A stretch of 64,000 bases of DNA from Pseudomonas turukhanskensis (GTDB lineage Bacteria; Pseudomonadota; Gammaproteobacteria; Pseudomonadales; Pseudomonadaceae), in NCBI RefSeq assembly GCF_027922365.1, contig NZ_BSFN01000002.1, positions 372,001 to 436,000 on the forward strand, given 5' to 3'. Each line of letters starts with the position of its first letter. The stretch's first letter is position 1. The position numbers were made by a program, and so were the translations under genes. This document shows positions 1-8,988 of this stretch, piece by piece. The notes beneath the pieces are model-generated. The model ran no database searches and was not told where the DNA came from. It was given only the letters and a program-made list of their open reading frames with translations.

Positions 1-260
1 GCACATGGTCTTGCGCGGGCTTGCCATCAGTGAACCCCCAACCTCGGTCTTCGCGGTACAAGGTGGCCCAGATCCACAGAAACGGCCATAGCACATGCAG
101 CGTGAACAGGCTGACCCAGCCCGTGGCGTGAATGGCATCCTGGTGTGGGTGATTGCGGTGTTTGGCAATTTCATAGGGGATGTCGTGCACTGCGATGATG
201 CCGTAAAACAGCACCACGCCGACGAAAATCAATAACCCCAGAGCGAAGTAATCGAGCATA
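1..260 (-). CDS. DUF3302 family inner-membrane protein (YiaW-like), partial at 3' end
   Basis: The first 86 codons of a minus-strand gene are present; the end lies outside the window. The protein begins MLDYFALGLLIFVGVVLFYG, a hydrophobic first helix, then HDIPYEIAKHRNHPHQDAIH, a second hydrophobic stretch (GWVSLFTLHVLWPFLWIWAT) and LYREDRGWGF. This layout of two membrane helices around a His-rich loop is that of the DUF3302/YiaW family, small inner-membrane proteins often encoded beside an HlyD-type periplasmic adaptor; their biochemical role is not established. The start is the ATG at 258-260, and no in-frame stop occurs before the window edge. Confidence 0.85.
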
Positions 261-415
261 AATACAGCGCCTCCAATGGTAGTTGGCAAAGCCAAACGGG
301 CTGACTGTATCTATGGTCGAGCGCGTGCTCAGACCTGCCGGCGTCCAATGCCCCGATCAACTCAGAGCAAGCGTAGTCGAGTATTTATACGGCGCAGTCA
401 GGCTCGCGTGCGGTG

Positions 416-1408
416 CTACCAGTTAACACCGATACCTAGCAACGAGTGTTGATCGGAGAAGACTTTATTGCTGGCGCTGATTTGCTCGAACTCATAGAGC
501 AAGGACAGATTGGCCCAGTCGTTGAGGCGATAGCGCAGACCAAATTCGCTGTTGAACAGGTAATCGATTAACTCGATTTGCGGAATTTGCAGCTGGCCCT
601 TGCTGGTCGCTTCCAGGCGCGTTCCCCACAGTTTTCGCGCATAGTCCCAACCCAGGCCGACGGTGTTGAACTCAAGGCGAAAATCACGGCTGGCCAGTTT
701 CACCCGGGTGAGTTGGCCGGTGAACTCCAGCCGGCCAAGTTCATCATTCCAGAAGCTGTAACCCGGCCCCAGCCCGATGTCGCGCTCGAATTGCCGGTCG
801 TTCAGCCGATCCTCATCTTGCAGCATGCTGCCGCGGACAAACCAATGCGGCGAGTAGAAGTAGTCGAGTTTGTAGCCCATCTTCCAGTTGTCATCGGTGA
901 GCTTGTCGTTCGCTTCCTTATGGCGAACTTCCGCGTTAACCACGTGCCGCCAGCGGTTGTGCTCAACGCGGGTTTCACCTTTGAGCTGCCACTCCTTGCT
1001 GTCGCTACTGGTGTTGGTGTCGAACTTGGCGTCCAGCGTGCCCTGCCATTTCAGATCACCCACCAGCGGGTTTGGGCGCACCAACTGGGTGATGCTGGCC
1101 AACGGTGCTACCACGCCGCTATCGCCCAGCAGCACCTTGCCGTCCTCGGCCGCAACCAGTCGTTTGTAATACACGCTGTCCAAACCTTGGCGGCGAACGA
1201 GCAGCGGCTTATCGCTCGACAGCGCCGCCACGCCCGACCAATCGGCACGTACTCGGCCGGCCAGCGCACTGTCGAACACCAGTTTGCCGCCGTCGAGCAG
1301 CACCACGGTGCCAGTCAGGCGGTCACCATTGGCCAAAGTTAGAGTATCGGCTGGCAGTGAAGATGAGAGTGCGAACAGCAGCAGGGCAACAGGTAGGCGA
1401 TAGAACAT
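416..1408 (-). CDS. DUF481 (YdiY-like) outer-membrane beta-barrel protein
   Basis: 330 aa with a clear signal peptide (MFYRLPVALLLFALSSSLPA, then DTLTL). The N-terminal 90 residues carry the LANGDRLTGTV strand motif usual in DUF481 proteins. The rest is rich in alternating aromatic and polar residues (WQLKGETRVEHNRW, YKLDYFYSPHWFVRGSM, LEFNTVGLGWDYARKLWG) and ends with a C-terminal aromatic (GIGVNW), as outer-membrane barrels do. Length and ending fit DUF481, for which no transport substrate is known. It stands alone: a DUF3302 gene lies downstream and a cyclase gene upstream, both on the same strand, separated by about 100-150 bp. Confidence 0.85.
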   Translation of the reverse strand: MFYRLPVALLLFALSSSLPADTLTLANGDRLTGTVVLLDGGKLVFDSALAGRVRADWSGVAALSSDKPLLVRRQGLDSVYYKRLVAAEDGKVLLGDSGVVAPLASITQLVRPNPLVGDLKWQGTLDAKFDTNTSSDSKEWQLKGETRVEHNRWRHVVNAEVRHKEANDKLTDDNWKMGYKLDYFYSPHWFVRGSMLQDEDRLNDRQFERDIGLGPGYSFWNDELGRLEFTGQLTRVKLASRDFRLEFNTVGLGWDYARKLWGTRLEATSKGQLQIPQIELIDYLFNSEFGLRYRLNDWANLSLLYEFEQISASNKVFSDQHSLLGIGVNW

Positions 1409-1506
1409 GGCAGGTCGGTCTGTGAAGGGGCGATGAGCATGCCCAGCGCAGCAGTGCTTGGACTGTAGGAATTACATGAATATAAAGGAGAATTGGCACT
1501 AATTGT

Positions 1507-3354
1507 TCAATGGGGCACGAGGCGGTTGCGCCCCTGTTTCTTTGCCTCGTAGAGCGCCGCGTCGGCGAACTGCAGCAGCGCTTGCATACTGTTATCGGCC
1601 CCCGGCTCCAGGCTGACCACACCGACGCTGACGGTGACATGCCCGATCGGCGAATACGCATGGGGCAGGTTCAGCGCGGCTACGGCCTGCACCACTTTGC
1701 GCGCCATGGCCTGGGCGCCGGCAGGGTCGGTCATGGGCGCGAGAAATACGAACTCCTCGCCGCCGTAACGGGCCACCAGGTCGCTGGAGCGGCTCACCGT
1801 GCTGGCCAGCGTCTGGGCGATCTGCCGCAGGCAGGCATCGCCGGCCGGGTGGCCGTAGTGGTCGTTGTAAAGCTTGAACCAGTCCACATCCATGATTGCC
1901 AAGGCCAGCGGCGAGCCGATGCGTGTCGCCCGCGCCCATTCCAGGGTCAGCACGTCATCGAAGTGGCGGCGGTTGGCGATGCCGGTCAGGGCGTCGGTGA
2001 GGCTCAGGGTTTCCAGTTTGGTGTTCAGCACCTGCAACTCTTCGGTGCGCTGTGCCACCCGTTGTTCCAGTTCGCGCTCGGAGGTTTGCAAGGTCTGTAC
2101 AAGCTGCTGCTGGGTGAGCAGAAGTTGTTCACGCACCCGCGCTTTTTCGCGGCGCATCACGTTGTAGCGATCGGCCAGCGCAAAGGCCAGCAACAGCATT
2201 TCCATGGCCGAGCCCAGCTGCAAACCATCCACGGTGAAGAGGTTGGTGGGCATGATGCCCATGGCCCGCAGCGAGGTCATGGCACCACCCAACATCAGCA
2301 AGGCAAAGGCACCGAGAAAGAAATACGCACTGCGCTGGCGCTTGAGTGCAGCCGCAACGCCCACCGCTACTACCACCAGGGCAGTGGCCAGATTGAGCAC
2401 AATTGCTGCGCGGGAAAACACCGGCAGCGCAATGGCATACGCAATGGGCGTAAGCAGATACAACACCACCAGGCCGAGCAGCACGCGGTCTACGCGTGGC
2501 ATTAACTGCGCGGTGCCGAGCATGCGTCGCATAAACAGCAGCATGGCCGCCAGCGCCAGCGAGGTGCCCGAGTAATACACCGTATTGGAGTTGAGCGGCA
2601 CGCTGTCCAGCTGCCAGTCCGGCGCCAGGCCATTTTTTATCGCCAGGGTGGCGAAGGTGCACGTGGCGAAGGTGACGTACAGCAGGTAGATGCGCTCACG
2701 CAGGGACACGAACAGCATCAGGTTGAACAGAATCATGGCCGTGGCGATGCCGAAGTACCACGCCTGGCCAACATAGTCGTCGCGTTCATGGGCGTGGTAG
2801 GCCTGCGGTGTCCACAGCTGCAACGGAATCAGCAGGCCTACGCTGGACTCCATGCGCAGGTAAATGACCTGCTCTGATTCAGGCACCAGCGTGATGGGAA
2901 AGATGAAATTGCGGTTGGGGTACACCTTGCTGCTGGCCGGCACATCGGAGCCTGTGACGATCGCCTGATACCCACCTTGCCCATCGGGGAGGTAGGCCTG
3001 GATATGGGAAATGCGCGGGTTTTCCACCGCGAGCATGCGCTGCACGGCGGTGTTGCTGGAGTTACGCAGCGGCACACGCAGCCAGTACGCCGAGCGGGTA
3101 AAGCCCAGGCCCAGGGCGTTGCTGGCTGGCAGGTCGGTTTGAAAGCGGCTTGCTACGTCGGGGCGTTGCACATCAGCCAGGGTCAGGCCGCGTTCGGGGT
3201 CTTCGAGCAGGGCTATAAATGCGGTGAGGGACACCGGTTGGTCGGTGAGCGTGGCCACATCCAGGGAGGCGGCGGCCCAAGTGGGGGAGCCCAGCACGCT
3301 GACAAGCAACAGCAGGCAGCCAAGCATGTACCGACGAAAGCGGGAAACATCCAT
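1507..3354 (-). CDS. Membrane diguanylate cyclase with 7TMR-DISM sensor and GGDEF domain
   Basis: 615 aa. Signal peptide at 1-28; an extracytoplasmic 7TMR-DISMED2-like beta domain at about 40-165; seven transmembrane helices at about 180-385; a coiled coil at about 395-445 (LQTSERELEQRVAQRTEEL); and a GGDEF domain at about 450-612. The active site is GGEEF, with the inhibitory I-site RSSD exactly five residues upstream, so the enzyme should be active and product-inhibited. It would make cyclic di-GMP from two GTP in response to a periplasmic ligand; DISMED2 domains are predicted to bind carbohydrate-like ligands. There is no EAL domain. The gene stands alone, divergent from the DeoR-family gene, with about 130 bp between the two starts. 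Confidence 0.93.
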   Translation of the reverse strand: MDVSRFRRYMLGCLLLLVSVLGSPTWAAASLDVATLTDQPVSLTAFIALLEDPERGLTLADVQRPDVASRFQTDLPASNALGLGFTRSAYWLRVPLRNSSNTAVQRMLAVENPRISHIQAYLPDGQGGYQAIVTGSDVPASSKVYPNRNFIFPITLVPESEQVIYLRMESSVGLLIPLQLWTPQAYHAHERDDYVGQAWYFGIATAMILFNLMLFVSLRERIYLLYVTFATCTFATLAIKNGLAPDWQLDSVPLNSNTVYYSGTSLALAAMLLFMRRMLGTAQLMPRVDRVLLGLVVLYLLTPIAYAIALPVFSRAAIVLNLATALVVVAVGVAAALKRQRSAYFFLGAFALLMLGGAMTSLRAMGIMPTNLFTVDGLQLGSAMEMLLLAFALADRYNVMRREKARVREQLLLTQQQLVQTLQTSERELEQRVAQRTEELQVLNTKLETLSLTDALTGIANRRHFDDVLTLEWARATRIGSPLALAIMDVDWFKLYNDHYGHPAGDACLRQIAQTLASTVSRSSDLVARYGGEEFVFLAPMTDPAGAQAMARKVVQAVAALNLPHAYSPIGHVTVSVGVVSLEPGADNSMQALLQFADAALYEAKKQGRNRLVPH

Positions 3355-3485
3355 TTAACGAAAACCACAGGCGGTAAAGCTGGGGGAGTCTACAAGAGGG
3401 GTGATGAAGACGGCAAAAGCCATCTGTCGATGCTTGTTTTTGCGGGTTTTGCTGGATAATCTCGCATAAACACGCAGATACAGGC

Positions 3486-4274
3486 ATGGCCATGCTGAAC
3501 ACCCACGCAGTCACGGATTTACCCCAAGTACGCCGACAGAAAATTCTCCTGCTGCTGGAGCGCGATGGCCGGGTGCTGGCGAGTGAGTTGAGTACCCACT
3601 TCGAAGTGTCCGAAGACACCATTCGCCGCGACCTTACCGAGCTGGCCAATGCCGGCCTGGTACAGCGCGTGCACGGCGGCGCGTTGCCAAGGCCGAAGGA
3701 CTCGGGCAAAGACTATTTCGCCCGCCTTAACGAAACCGATGAGATGAAACGCCAGCTCGCGCAGTTGGCGGCGCAGCAGGTGCAGAACGGCCAGGTGGTG
3801 ATTTTCGACTCCGGCACCACGCCGCTGCATATCGCCCGCTCCTTACCGCTGGATATTCGCCTGACCGCCGTCACCGCCTCGCCCATGACCGCCGTGGCGC
3901 TGGCCGAGTACCCGGGCGTCAGCGTGATTCTGGCCGGCGGCCAACTCAATCCGGCGACCATGGCCGCCAATGGCCGCGAAGCGCTGGAGCTGATTCGCGG
4001 CATCAAGGCCGACCTGCTGTTTACCGGCGTCTGCGCCCTGCACCCGGAAATAGGCCTGACCTCGCCGCGCTTTGAAGAAGTCGAGCTCAAGCAGGCACTG
4101 CTCGACAGCGCAGCCCAGGTAGTTGCCGTAACCACGGCGGACAAGCTCGGCGCCGTCGAACCCTTTTTGATTGCGCCGTGCAACCGCGTACACACGCTGT
4201 ACACCGAAAGCCGCGTGCCGACCGGCGATATCGAGGACTACCGGCGCCTGGGGCTTAACGTCGTGGTGGCGTGA
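3486..4274 (+). CDS. DeoR/GlpR-family transcriptional regulator
   Basis: 262 aa. The N-terminal winged helix-turn-helix (VLASELSTHFEVSEDTIRRD, about 23-60) with RVHGGAL directly after is the DeoR signature. The C-terminal DeoRC sensor domain (about 80-235) carries VIFDSGTTPLHIA and the LLFTGVCALHPEIGLT stretch that binds phosphorylated sugars in the family. Its target is not evident: the downstream neighbour is a convergent flavin reductase gene and the upstream neighbour a divergent cyclase, so no sugar operon is next to it. An ATG two codons downstream (3492) is a possible alternative start. It probably represses a distant locus. Confidence 0.9.
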   Translation: MAMLNTHAVTDLPQVRRQKILLLLERDGRVLASELSTHFEVSEDTIRRDLTELANAGLVQRVHGGALPRPKDSGKDYFARLNETDEMKRQLAQLAAQQVQNGQVVIFDSGTTPLHIARSLPLDIRLTAVTASPMTAVALAEYPGVSVILAGGQLNPATMAANGREALELIRGIKADLLFTGVCALHPEIGLTSPRFEEVELKQALLDSAAQVVAVTTADKLGAVEPFLIAPCNRVHTLYTESRVPTGDIEDYRRLGLNVVVA

Positions 4275-4278
4275 GGGC

Positions 4279-4866
4279 TTACAGAGCCTCGTCTACCTTC
4301 ACCGTCAACGAGTCACCCGTGAGGTAAAACTGCCCGCCCGCTACATAGTGCAGGCTGCGCCAGCTCGGGTCGGTGTTCTCAAACTGCCAATGGCCGTCGG
4401 CGAAGGCGCGGGTGTCTGCCCAGGCGCCGACCACCTCGGCAATAAACAGATCGTAGGTTTGCTGGTTATGCGGCTCGGGAATCAATCGGCAGGCCAGCCA
4501 CGCCGAGCAACCGGCCACGAAGGGCAGGTCATGCCCGGCAAACTCAAACAGCTCAACGCCCGCGCGCTCAAGCTTATCCGGCTGGTCCGCCAGGCTGTGG
4601 CTGCCCACGGCATGGGTGAGTTGGGCTTGCGCGGCGGTGGGTACCTGAATAACAAACGTGCCGCTGCCTTCTAGCAGGGCACGGGTGCGGGTCATCTTGT
4701 CGACCACCACGGTGAGTTTGGGCGGGCTGAAATCCAGCGCGCAGGCCCAGGCGGCCGCCATGACATTGCTCTCCCCGTTGTGACGGGCAGACACCAGCAC
4801 GGTGGGGCCGTGATTGAGCAAACGGTAGGCTTTGGCGAGATCTACGGGGGCGATGGTGGTGGACAT
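4279..4866 (-). CDS. Flavin reductase family protein (FMN-binding split barrel)
   Basis: 195 aa from the ATG at 4864-4866. The frame stays open for 51 more codons upstream, but that part (Arg/Ser-rich) does not look like protein, and family members start close to the MSTTIAPVDLAKAYRLLNHG segment used here. The HGPTVLVSARHNGESNVMAA, FSPPKLTVVVDKMTRTR and GSGTFVIQVP blocks are typical of flavoredoxin/flavin-reductase-like proteins that bind FMN in a split barrel, often with NAD(P)H as reductant. The physiological partner is unknown. The 3' end faces that of the DeoR gene, 4 bp away. Confidence 0.85.
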   Translation of the reverse strand: MSTTIAPVDLAKAYRLLNHGPTVLVSARHNGESNVMAAAWACALDFSPPKLTVVVDKMTRTRALLEGSGTFVIQVPTAAQAQLTHAVGSHSLADQPDKLERAGVELFEFAGHDLPFVAGCSAWLACRLIPEPHNQQTYDLFIAEVVGAWADTRAFADGHWQFENTDPSWRSLHYVAGGQFYLTGDSLTVKVDEAL

Positions 4867-5213
4867 GGGCAGTTCTCTAAGGCTGAGCAGGCGATGGTAA
4901 CGGCGGGATGTCGCGCAGTGGAAGGGCGCTGAATCGTTATCCCATCCTACAGAGCCTTCAGGTTTGCAAAGCTGCCGATGGGGCGTTGAACCACCGCACG
5001 ACGCCAGCCTGTATTGCAAACCACCGTGCGCGCTTCGATATCAAGGGGCGCAGCACTCAAGCGATTATTTATGACGAGCAACTGGTTGCCGTACGCACGA
5101 ACGCGTGAAACCAGATCAACCGCTCAGGGTGGGCACATAGCCCTTGGCGCACAGCCAGCCAATGATTAAAGTGCGCCATACGCAACCCGCGCCCCATCAA
5201 AAGGACTTGATCA
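4867..5213. other. 347-bp intergenic stretch, no gene recognised
   Basis: It separates the divergent flavin reductase and DUF4124 genes, so it must hold both promoters. I see no convincing terminator, riboswitch or repeat. AAAGGAC just before 5214 is the ribosome binding site of the DUF4124 gene. Confidence 0.5.
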
Positions 5214-5720
5214 ATGCTCGCTCGCCGTTGGCTACCCCTCTTGCTACTTGGCTGTGTACTGCCTCTTCACGCCCAGGTGTACACCTGGGTCGACGAAAAC
5301 GGCCAGAAGCATTTCGGCAACCAGCCGCCGGCCACTCAGGTGGTCAAAGAAGTCAAAATCAACCAGGGCTACGTCAGCGACGGCCCGCCCCCGCAAGCGG
5401 CCAGCGCAACTAACAGCGCTACCGCCGAAAGCAGTACCGACAGCCAGGGCAGCGACGACCAGAAGATGTGCAGCGAAGCCATGCGCTGGACCGCCATCGA
5501 CCTGCCCAACCTCAAGGAAATCGCCGGTGAACGCAAACAGCGGGGCGATCTCACCAGCGAGCAATACAAGCAGGCGATACAAGCGCTCGACCAGGCCCAG
5601 AGCGAAATCACCCTGCAAGGCTGCCTGGCCAGCACCGGTAAAGAACGCGAGCAGTACAAATGCCTTTCTGGTGGCGCGGGCGTGCTGGTGTGTTCCGGCG
5701 CGCTGGGCACTCTCAACTAA
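5214..5720 (+). CDS. DUF4124 domain-containing periplasmic protein
   Basis: 168 aa. A signal peptide (MLARRWLPLLLLGCVLPLHA) is followed at once by the DUF4124 core, QVYTWVDENGQKHFGNQPP, at about 21-60. A Pro/Ala/Ser-rich linker follows (about 65-90), then a helical, charged C-terminus with four cysteines (one in QKMCSEAMRW, others in GCLAS, YKCLS and VCSGA) that could form disulfides in the periplasm. DUF4124 proteins are common in Gammaproteobacteria and have no settled function. The start is supported by AAAGGAC about 7 bp upstream. Confidence 0.85.
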   Translation: MLARRWLPLLLLGCVLPLHAQVYTWVDENGQKHFGNQPPATQVVKEVKINQGYVSDGPPPQAASATNSATAESSTDSQGSDDQKMCSEAMRWTAIDLPNLKEIAGERKQRGDLTSEQYKQAIQALDQAQSEITLQGCLASTGKEREQYKCLSGGAGVLVCSGALGTLN

Positions 5721-5903
5721 GCGGCTGAACCGTCGCTTTGCAATCACCGGCAACATGCCTATGATTTCCGGCAGGCCGATGCTGCCTGCCGCTCGCACCT
5801 TCGGGTACGGTGAAAGCATTGCGACAAACTTCTTCTTTCTGGTTCTTCCAAACCGTCGAAGGTTGGCAACGCGAGCACTGACAGGCTTCGACCCGGAGGA
5901 CCA

Positions 5904-6434
5904 ATGAGCACCATCACCCAAGCCAAAACCATGGCCAAACTGCTGCGCACCGCACTGGCCGCGCAACAGCACGACATCTCTCACTCGGCAGCGCTGGAAC
6001 TGGTCGCCCAGCAACTGGGTTTCAAAGACTGGAACACCGCCAGCGCTGTGCTCCCCGAAGACACCGCGCCCACTGGCATTGCCTTCGATAAGGCCATTCC
6101 CATTCTGCGCATTTTCGATGAAGCCAAAGCCCGCGAGTTCTATTTGGGCTTTCTTGGTTTTACCGTGGAGTTCGAGCATCGCTTCGAAGCCTCGCTGCCG
6201 CTGTACATGGGCATTGAGCGGGCGGGGCTGAAACTGCATCTGTCCGAGCACCACGGCGATGCCAGCCCCGGCTCGACCGTGTATGTGCCCATGCACAACA
6301 TTGAGGCCTACCGGGACGAGTTGATCGGCAAGCAATACGGCTATGGCCGGCCCGATATCGAGGAACTGCCGTGGGGCAAAAACATGCAGGTGTATGACCC
6401 GTTCGGTAACCGTATTCGGTTTAACCAGGGCTAA
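5904..6434 (+). CDS. Glyoxalase-superfamily protein with N-terminal helical extension
   Basis: 176 aa. Residues 1-45 form a helical segment (MAKLLRTALAAQQHDISHSA ... AALELVAQQLGFKDWNTAS), as in pseudomonad glyoxalase-superfamily proteins. Residues 60-175 form one vicinal-oxygen-chelate unit with IPILRIFDEAKAREFYLGFL, LPLYMGIERAGLKLHLSEHH and a final MQVYDPFGNRIRFNQG, typical of bleomycin-resistance/dioxygenase folds. The substrate is unknown. A GGAGG sequence at about 5896-5900 sets the start. The last codons (ATTCGGTTTAACCAGGGCTAA) are also the first part of a tandem repeat that runs 500 bp downstream. Confidence 0.85.
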   Translation: MSTITQAKTMAKLLRTALAAQQHDISHSAALELVAQQLGFKDWNTASAVLPEDTAPTGIAFDKAIPILRIFDEAKAREFYLGFLGFTVEFEHRFEASLPLYMGIERAGLKLHLSEHHGDASPGSTVYVPMHNIEAYRDELIGKQYGYGRPDIEELPWGKNMQVYDPFGNRIRFNQG

Positions 6435-6955
6435 AAGTCGCTTGCTGCGAGTGCAATAAAAGATCCGAAATTCTGGGTCCCCGCCTGCGCGGGGACGACG
6501 GTGATTGCAACACCTTCACCGTCATTCCCGCGCAGGCGCGCACCTCCATTCGGTTCAACCAGGGCTAATAAGGCGCTCGCCGCGAATGCAATAAAAGATT
6601 CGGAATTCTGGGTCCCCGCCTGCGTGGGGGCGACGGTGATTTCAACACCTCCACCGTCATTCCCGCGCAGGCGCGTACCTTCATTCGGTTTAACCAGGGC
6701 TAAAAGGCGCTTGCTGCGAGTGCAGTAAAAGATCCGAAATTTTGGGTCCCCGCCTGCGTGGGGACGACGGTGATGCAACACCTACGCCGTCATTCCCGCG
6801 CAGGCGCGCACCTTTATTCGGTTTAACCAAGGCTAAAAGGCGCTCGTCGCGAGGGTAATAAAGATCCGAAATTCTGGGTCCCCGCCTGCGCGGGGACGAC
6901 GGTGCTTTCAACACCTCCACCGTCATTCCCGCGCAGGCGGGAATCCAGAATCTTG
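6415..6955. repeat. Four-copy tandem array of inverted REP-like palindromes (BIME-like)
   Basis: Four units start at 6415, 6549, 6684 and 6817, spaced 134, 135 and 133 bp. Each begins with a copy of the glyoxalase gene tail (TTCGG, then TTTAACCAGGGCTA) and then holds two inverted palindromes: GGTCCCCGCCTGCGCGGGGA and, about 35 bp on, ATTCCCGCGCAGGCG. The second palindrome is complete (CGCAGGCGGGAATCCAG) only in the last unit. Divergence between units is a few percent plus single indels. The first unit overlaps the end of the coding sequence, so amplification included the gene's stop codon. Open frames crossing the array come from the repeat and are not genes. Confidence 0.9.
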
Positions 6956-7038
6956 CAAGCGTGCACCTTCTCCCAAACCAACTACGCTCAGCTCCGATCG
7001 CCACGCCCATCCGGGCATTTCACCTTCTGGAGCGCCTT

Positions 7039-7941
7039 ATGATTCGACTGCTGGTAGCCACCGTTTCACTGCTCGCCTTGAGCCTGTCTGCCCACGCCGG
7101 CATCACCCCGTTTCCCGTCAGCTTCAAAACCCTGGACATCGCCGTAGAAGGCGCCACCCTGCACGTGCGCGTCGGCGGTAACGGCCCGGCTGTGGTGTTG
7201 ATTCATGGGTTCGGCGACACCGGCGACATGTGGGAGCCGTTGGCTGCCGACCTTAGCCGCGACCACACCGTCGTAGTGCCCGACCTTCGCGGCATGGGGC
7301 TTTCCTCCATTCCCGCCGACGGCTACGACAAGAAAACCCAGGCCGGTGATATCCGCGCCGTGCTGAGCAAACTTGGCATCGAGCACGCAGTTGTCGTCGG
7401 CCACGACATCGGCACCATGGTCGCCTTCGCCTACGCGGCCCGTTATCCCCAGCTCACCGACCGCCTGGTGGTGATGGATGCGCCCGTGCCCGGCATCGCG
7501 CCCTGGGATGAAATCGTCCGAGCACCCATGCTCTGGCACTTCGACTTCGGCGGCCCCGATGCCGAGCGCCTGGTAGCGGGCCGTGAACGCATCTACCTTG
7601 ACCGCTTCTGGAACGAGTTCGCCGGCGACCCGAAAAAAATCGACGAAGCCACCCGCCAGCACTACGCCAAACTCTACGCCCGCAAAGGCGCCATGCACGC
7701 CGCCTTCGCCCAGTTCCACGCCATCCGCCAGGACGCCGTCGACAACAAAAGCGCGCCGCGACTCACCATGCCGGTTCTGGCCATCGGCGGCGAAAAATCC
7801 TTCGGCGCCAACGAAGCAATCGTCATGCGCAACGCCGCCGACACTGTCACCGAACTGGTGGTGCCCGGTGCCGGCCATTGGCTGATGGAAGAAGCGCCGG
7901 GGCCGACCACCAAAGCCATTCGCGCGTTTATCAGCCAGTAA
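7039..7941 (+). CDS. Secreted alpha/beta-hydrolase (epoxide hydrolase/dehalogenase type)
   Basis: 300 aa from the ATG at 7039, chosen because a proper signal peptide follows (MIRLLVATVSLLALSLSAHA). The alpha/beta-hydrolase fold shows in VLIHGFGDTGDMWEPLA (oxyanion HG motif) and in the nucleophile elbow VVVGHDIGTMVAFAYA. There Asp rather than Ser takes the nucleophile place, as in epoxide hydrolases and haloalkane or fluoroacetate dehalogenases. The catalytic His is in VPGAGHWLMEE. Substrate is unknown; the Asp nucleophile argues against a simple esterase. The gene follows the repeat array. Confidence 0.87.
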   Translation: MIRLLVATVSLLALSLSAHAGITPFPVSFKTLDIAVEGATLHVRVGGNGPAVVLIHGFGDTGDMWEPLAADLSRDHTVVVPDLRGMGLSSIPADGYDKKTQAGDIRAVLSKLGIEHAVVVGHDIGTMVAFAYAARYPQLTDRLVVMDAPVPGIAPWDEIVRAPMLWHFDFGGPDAERLVAGRERIYLDRFWNEFAGDPKKIDEATRQHYAKLYARKGAMHAAFAQFHAIRQDAVDNKSAPRLTMPVLAIGGEKSFGANEAIVMRNAADTVTELVVPGAGHWLMEEAPGPTTKAIRAFISQ

Positions 7942-8063
7942 GCCAAACGCGAAAAAAGCGGGGCAGCATTTCGCTGGCCCGCCCTGCGCATGAAATGATC
8001 GCGTCACTGCCTGGCGCTTGCTACGGTTGCGCCAAGCAACGATTCAATGACAGGACGTTTCGT

Positions 8064-8918
8064 ATGCAAGACTCCACACCTCCAGCGCAGGTAATCACCG
8101 TGCCGCAAAAAACCTTCGCCGAACGCTTTACCCCGTTGCAAACAACCCTGCTCGACCCTGAAGGCCTGTTCAGCGGCTCGCAAATGCTCGCCGACCTCAC
8201 CGCGTTGATTCCCCTGGCCAAGGCCCAAGGCGAGAACTCGGTTGAGCTGGCCGAACTCTACGCGGCGCTGGCGCTCTTGCAGGGCAAGCGTGACGAGTGG
8301 GAAGACCAGCGCTCTTACGGTTTGCAGGCCCTGGCCATTCAGCAGCGCCACCCGGTACTGCCGGCAGACAGCGTGCTGGCGCTGCATTACAGCTTGTCGA
8401 TGGGCGCCGCTGAGCTGGAAGTGCCGGAACAGGTGATCGAGCATTTACGCGCCGCCATTGCTTTGATTCCGCAGGACCACACGCTAAGCCAACGCCAGCA
8501 ATTTGGTCTGCGCCAGGAGCTGGGTTACTGGCTGCATCGCCACGGTGACTATGCCGGGGCGCTGGCTTACAACCGGCAGCTACTGGCCGACGCCGAAGCC
8601 GTGTTTGGCAAGGAGGAGGCCGACCTCACCGGCATGCTCACCAACCTCGCGCAGAACAGCTACGAGCTCAAAAACTGGACGCAGAGCGAGGCGTACTTGC
8701 AACGGGTGGTCGGCCTGTCACGCCAGCACGGCAAGCTGGATATCGAGCTTGATGGGCTGTTTCAGCTCGGCGTGCTGGCCCATGAACAGGGCGACAATGT
8801 GCAGGCATTGGGGTATTTCCAGCAGCGCATTGTGTTGGCGCGCGAGGCCGATGATGACTATTTGCTGGAGCGCGCGGAGGAAGATCTGGCTGAGTTCAAG
8901 CAACGTGCTAAGGGCTGA
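8064..8918 (+). CDS. Tetratricopeptide-repeat protein
   Basis: 284 aa from ATG 8064. After about 55 residues without recognised features, the protein is a run of paired helices of TPR type: ENSVELAELYAALALLQGKR, DSVLALHYSLSMGAAELEVP, YAGALAYNRQLLADAEAVFG, LTGMLTNLAQNSYELKNWTQ and LFQLGVLAHEQGDNVQALGY. No signal peptide or membrane helix is visible, so it is probably a cytoplasmic protein-interaction scaffold. The partner is unknown and the neighbours do not suggest one. A REP hairpin follows the stop codon. Confidence 0.75.
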   Translation: MQDSTPPAQVITVPQKTFAERFTPLQTTLLDPEGLFSGSQMLADLTALIPLAKAQGENSVELAELYAALALLQGKRDEWEDQRSYGLQALAIQQRHPVLPADSVLALHYSLSMGAAELEVPEQVIEHLRAAIALIPQDHTLSQRQQFGLRQELGYWLHRHGDYAGALAYNRQLLADAEAVFGKEEADLTGMLTNLAQNSYELKNWTQSEAYLQRVVGLSRQHGKLDIELDGLFQLGVLAHEQGDNVQALGYFQQRIVLAREADDDYLLERAEEDLAEFKQRAKG

Positions 8919-8924
8919 TTTCTA

Positions 8925-8986
8925 GCGCATCGCGGCTCAAGCCGCTCCTACGGGCGTGCCCGTGAACGCGGGTTGAGCCGCGACCT
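8925..8986. repeat. Pseudomonas REP-type inverted repeat
   Basis: The arms TCGCGGCTCAA and TTGAGCCGCGA enclose CCGCTCCTACGGGCGTGCCCG. It lies between the convergent TPR and lipoprotein genes. The same GCATCGCGGCT-AAGCCGCTCCTAC family recurs at 24424-24481. Confidence 0.85.
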
Positions 8987-8988
8987 TT

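Noticed and set aside
6431..6781. Long minus-strand open frame across the repeat array
   Set aside because: It repeats the same Arg/Gly-rich sequence in every unit and has no ribosome binding site; it is a by-product of the palindromic repeats.
6415..6955. Regular repeats that look like a CRISPR array
   Set aside because: Units are about 134 bp and similar throughout, with no unique 30-40-bp spacers; each holds an inverted palindrome pair and a copy of the upstream gene tail, so it is a BIME-like array.
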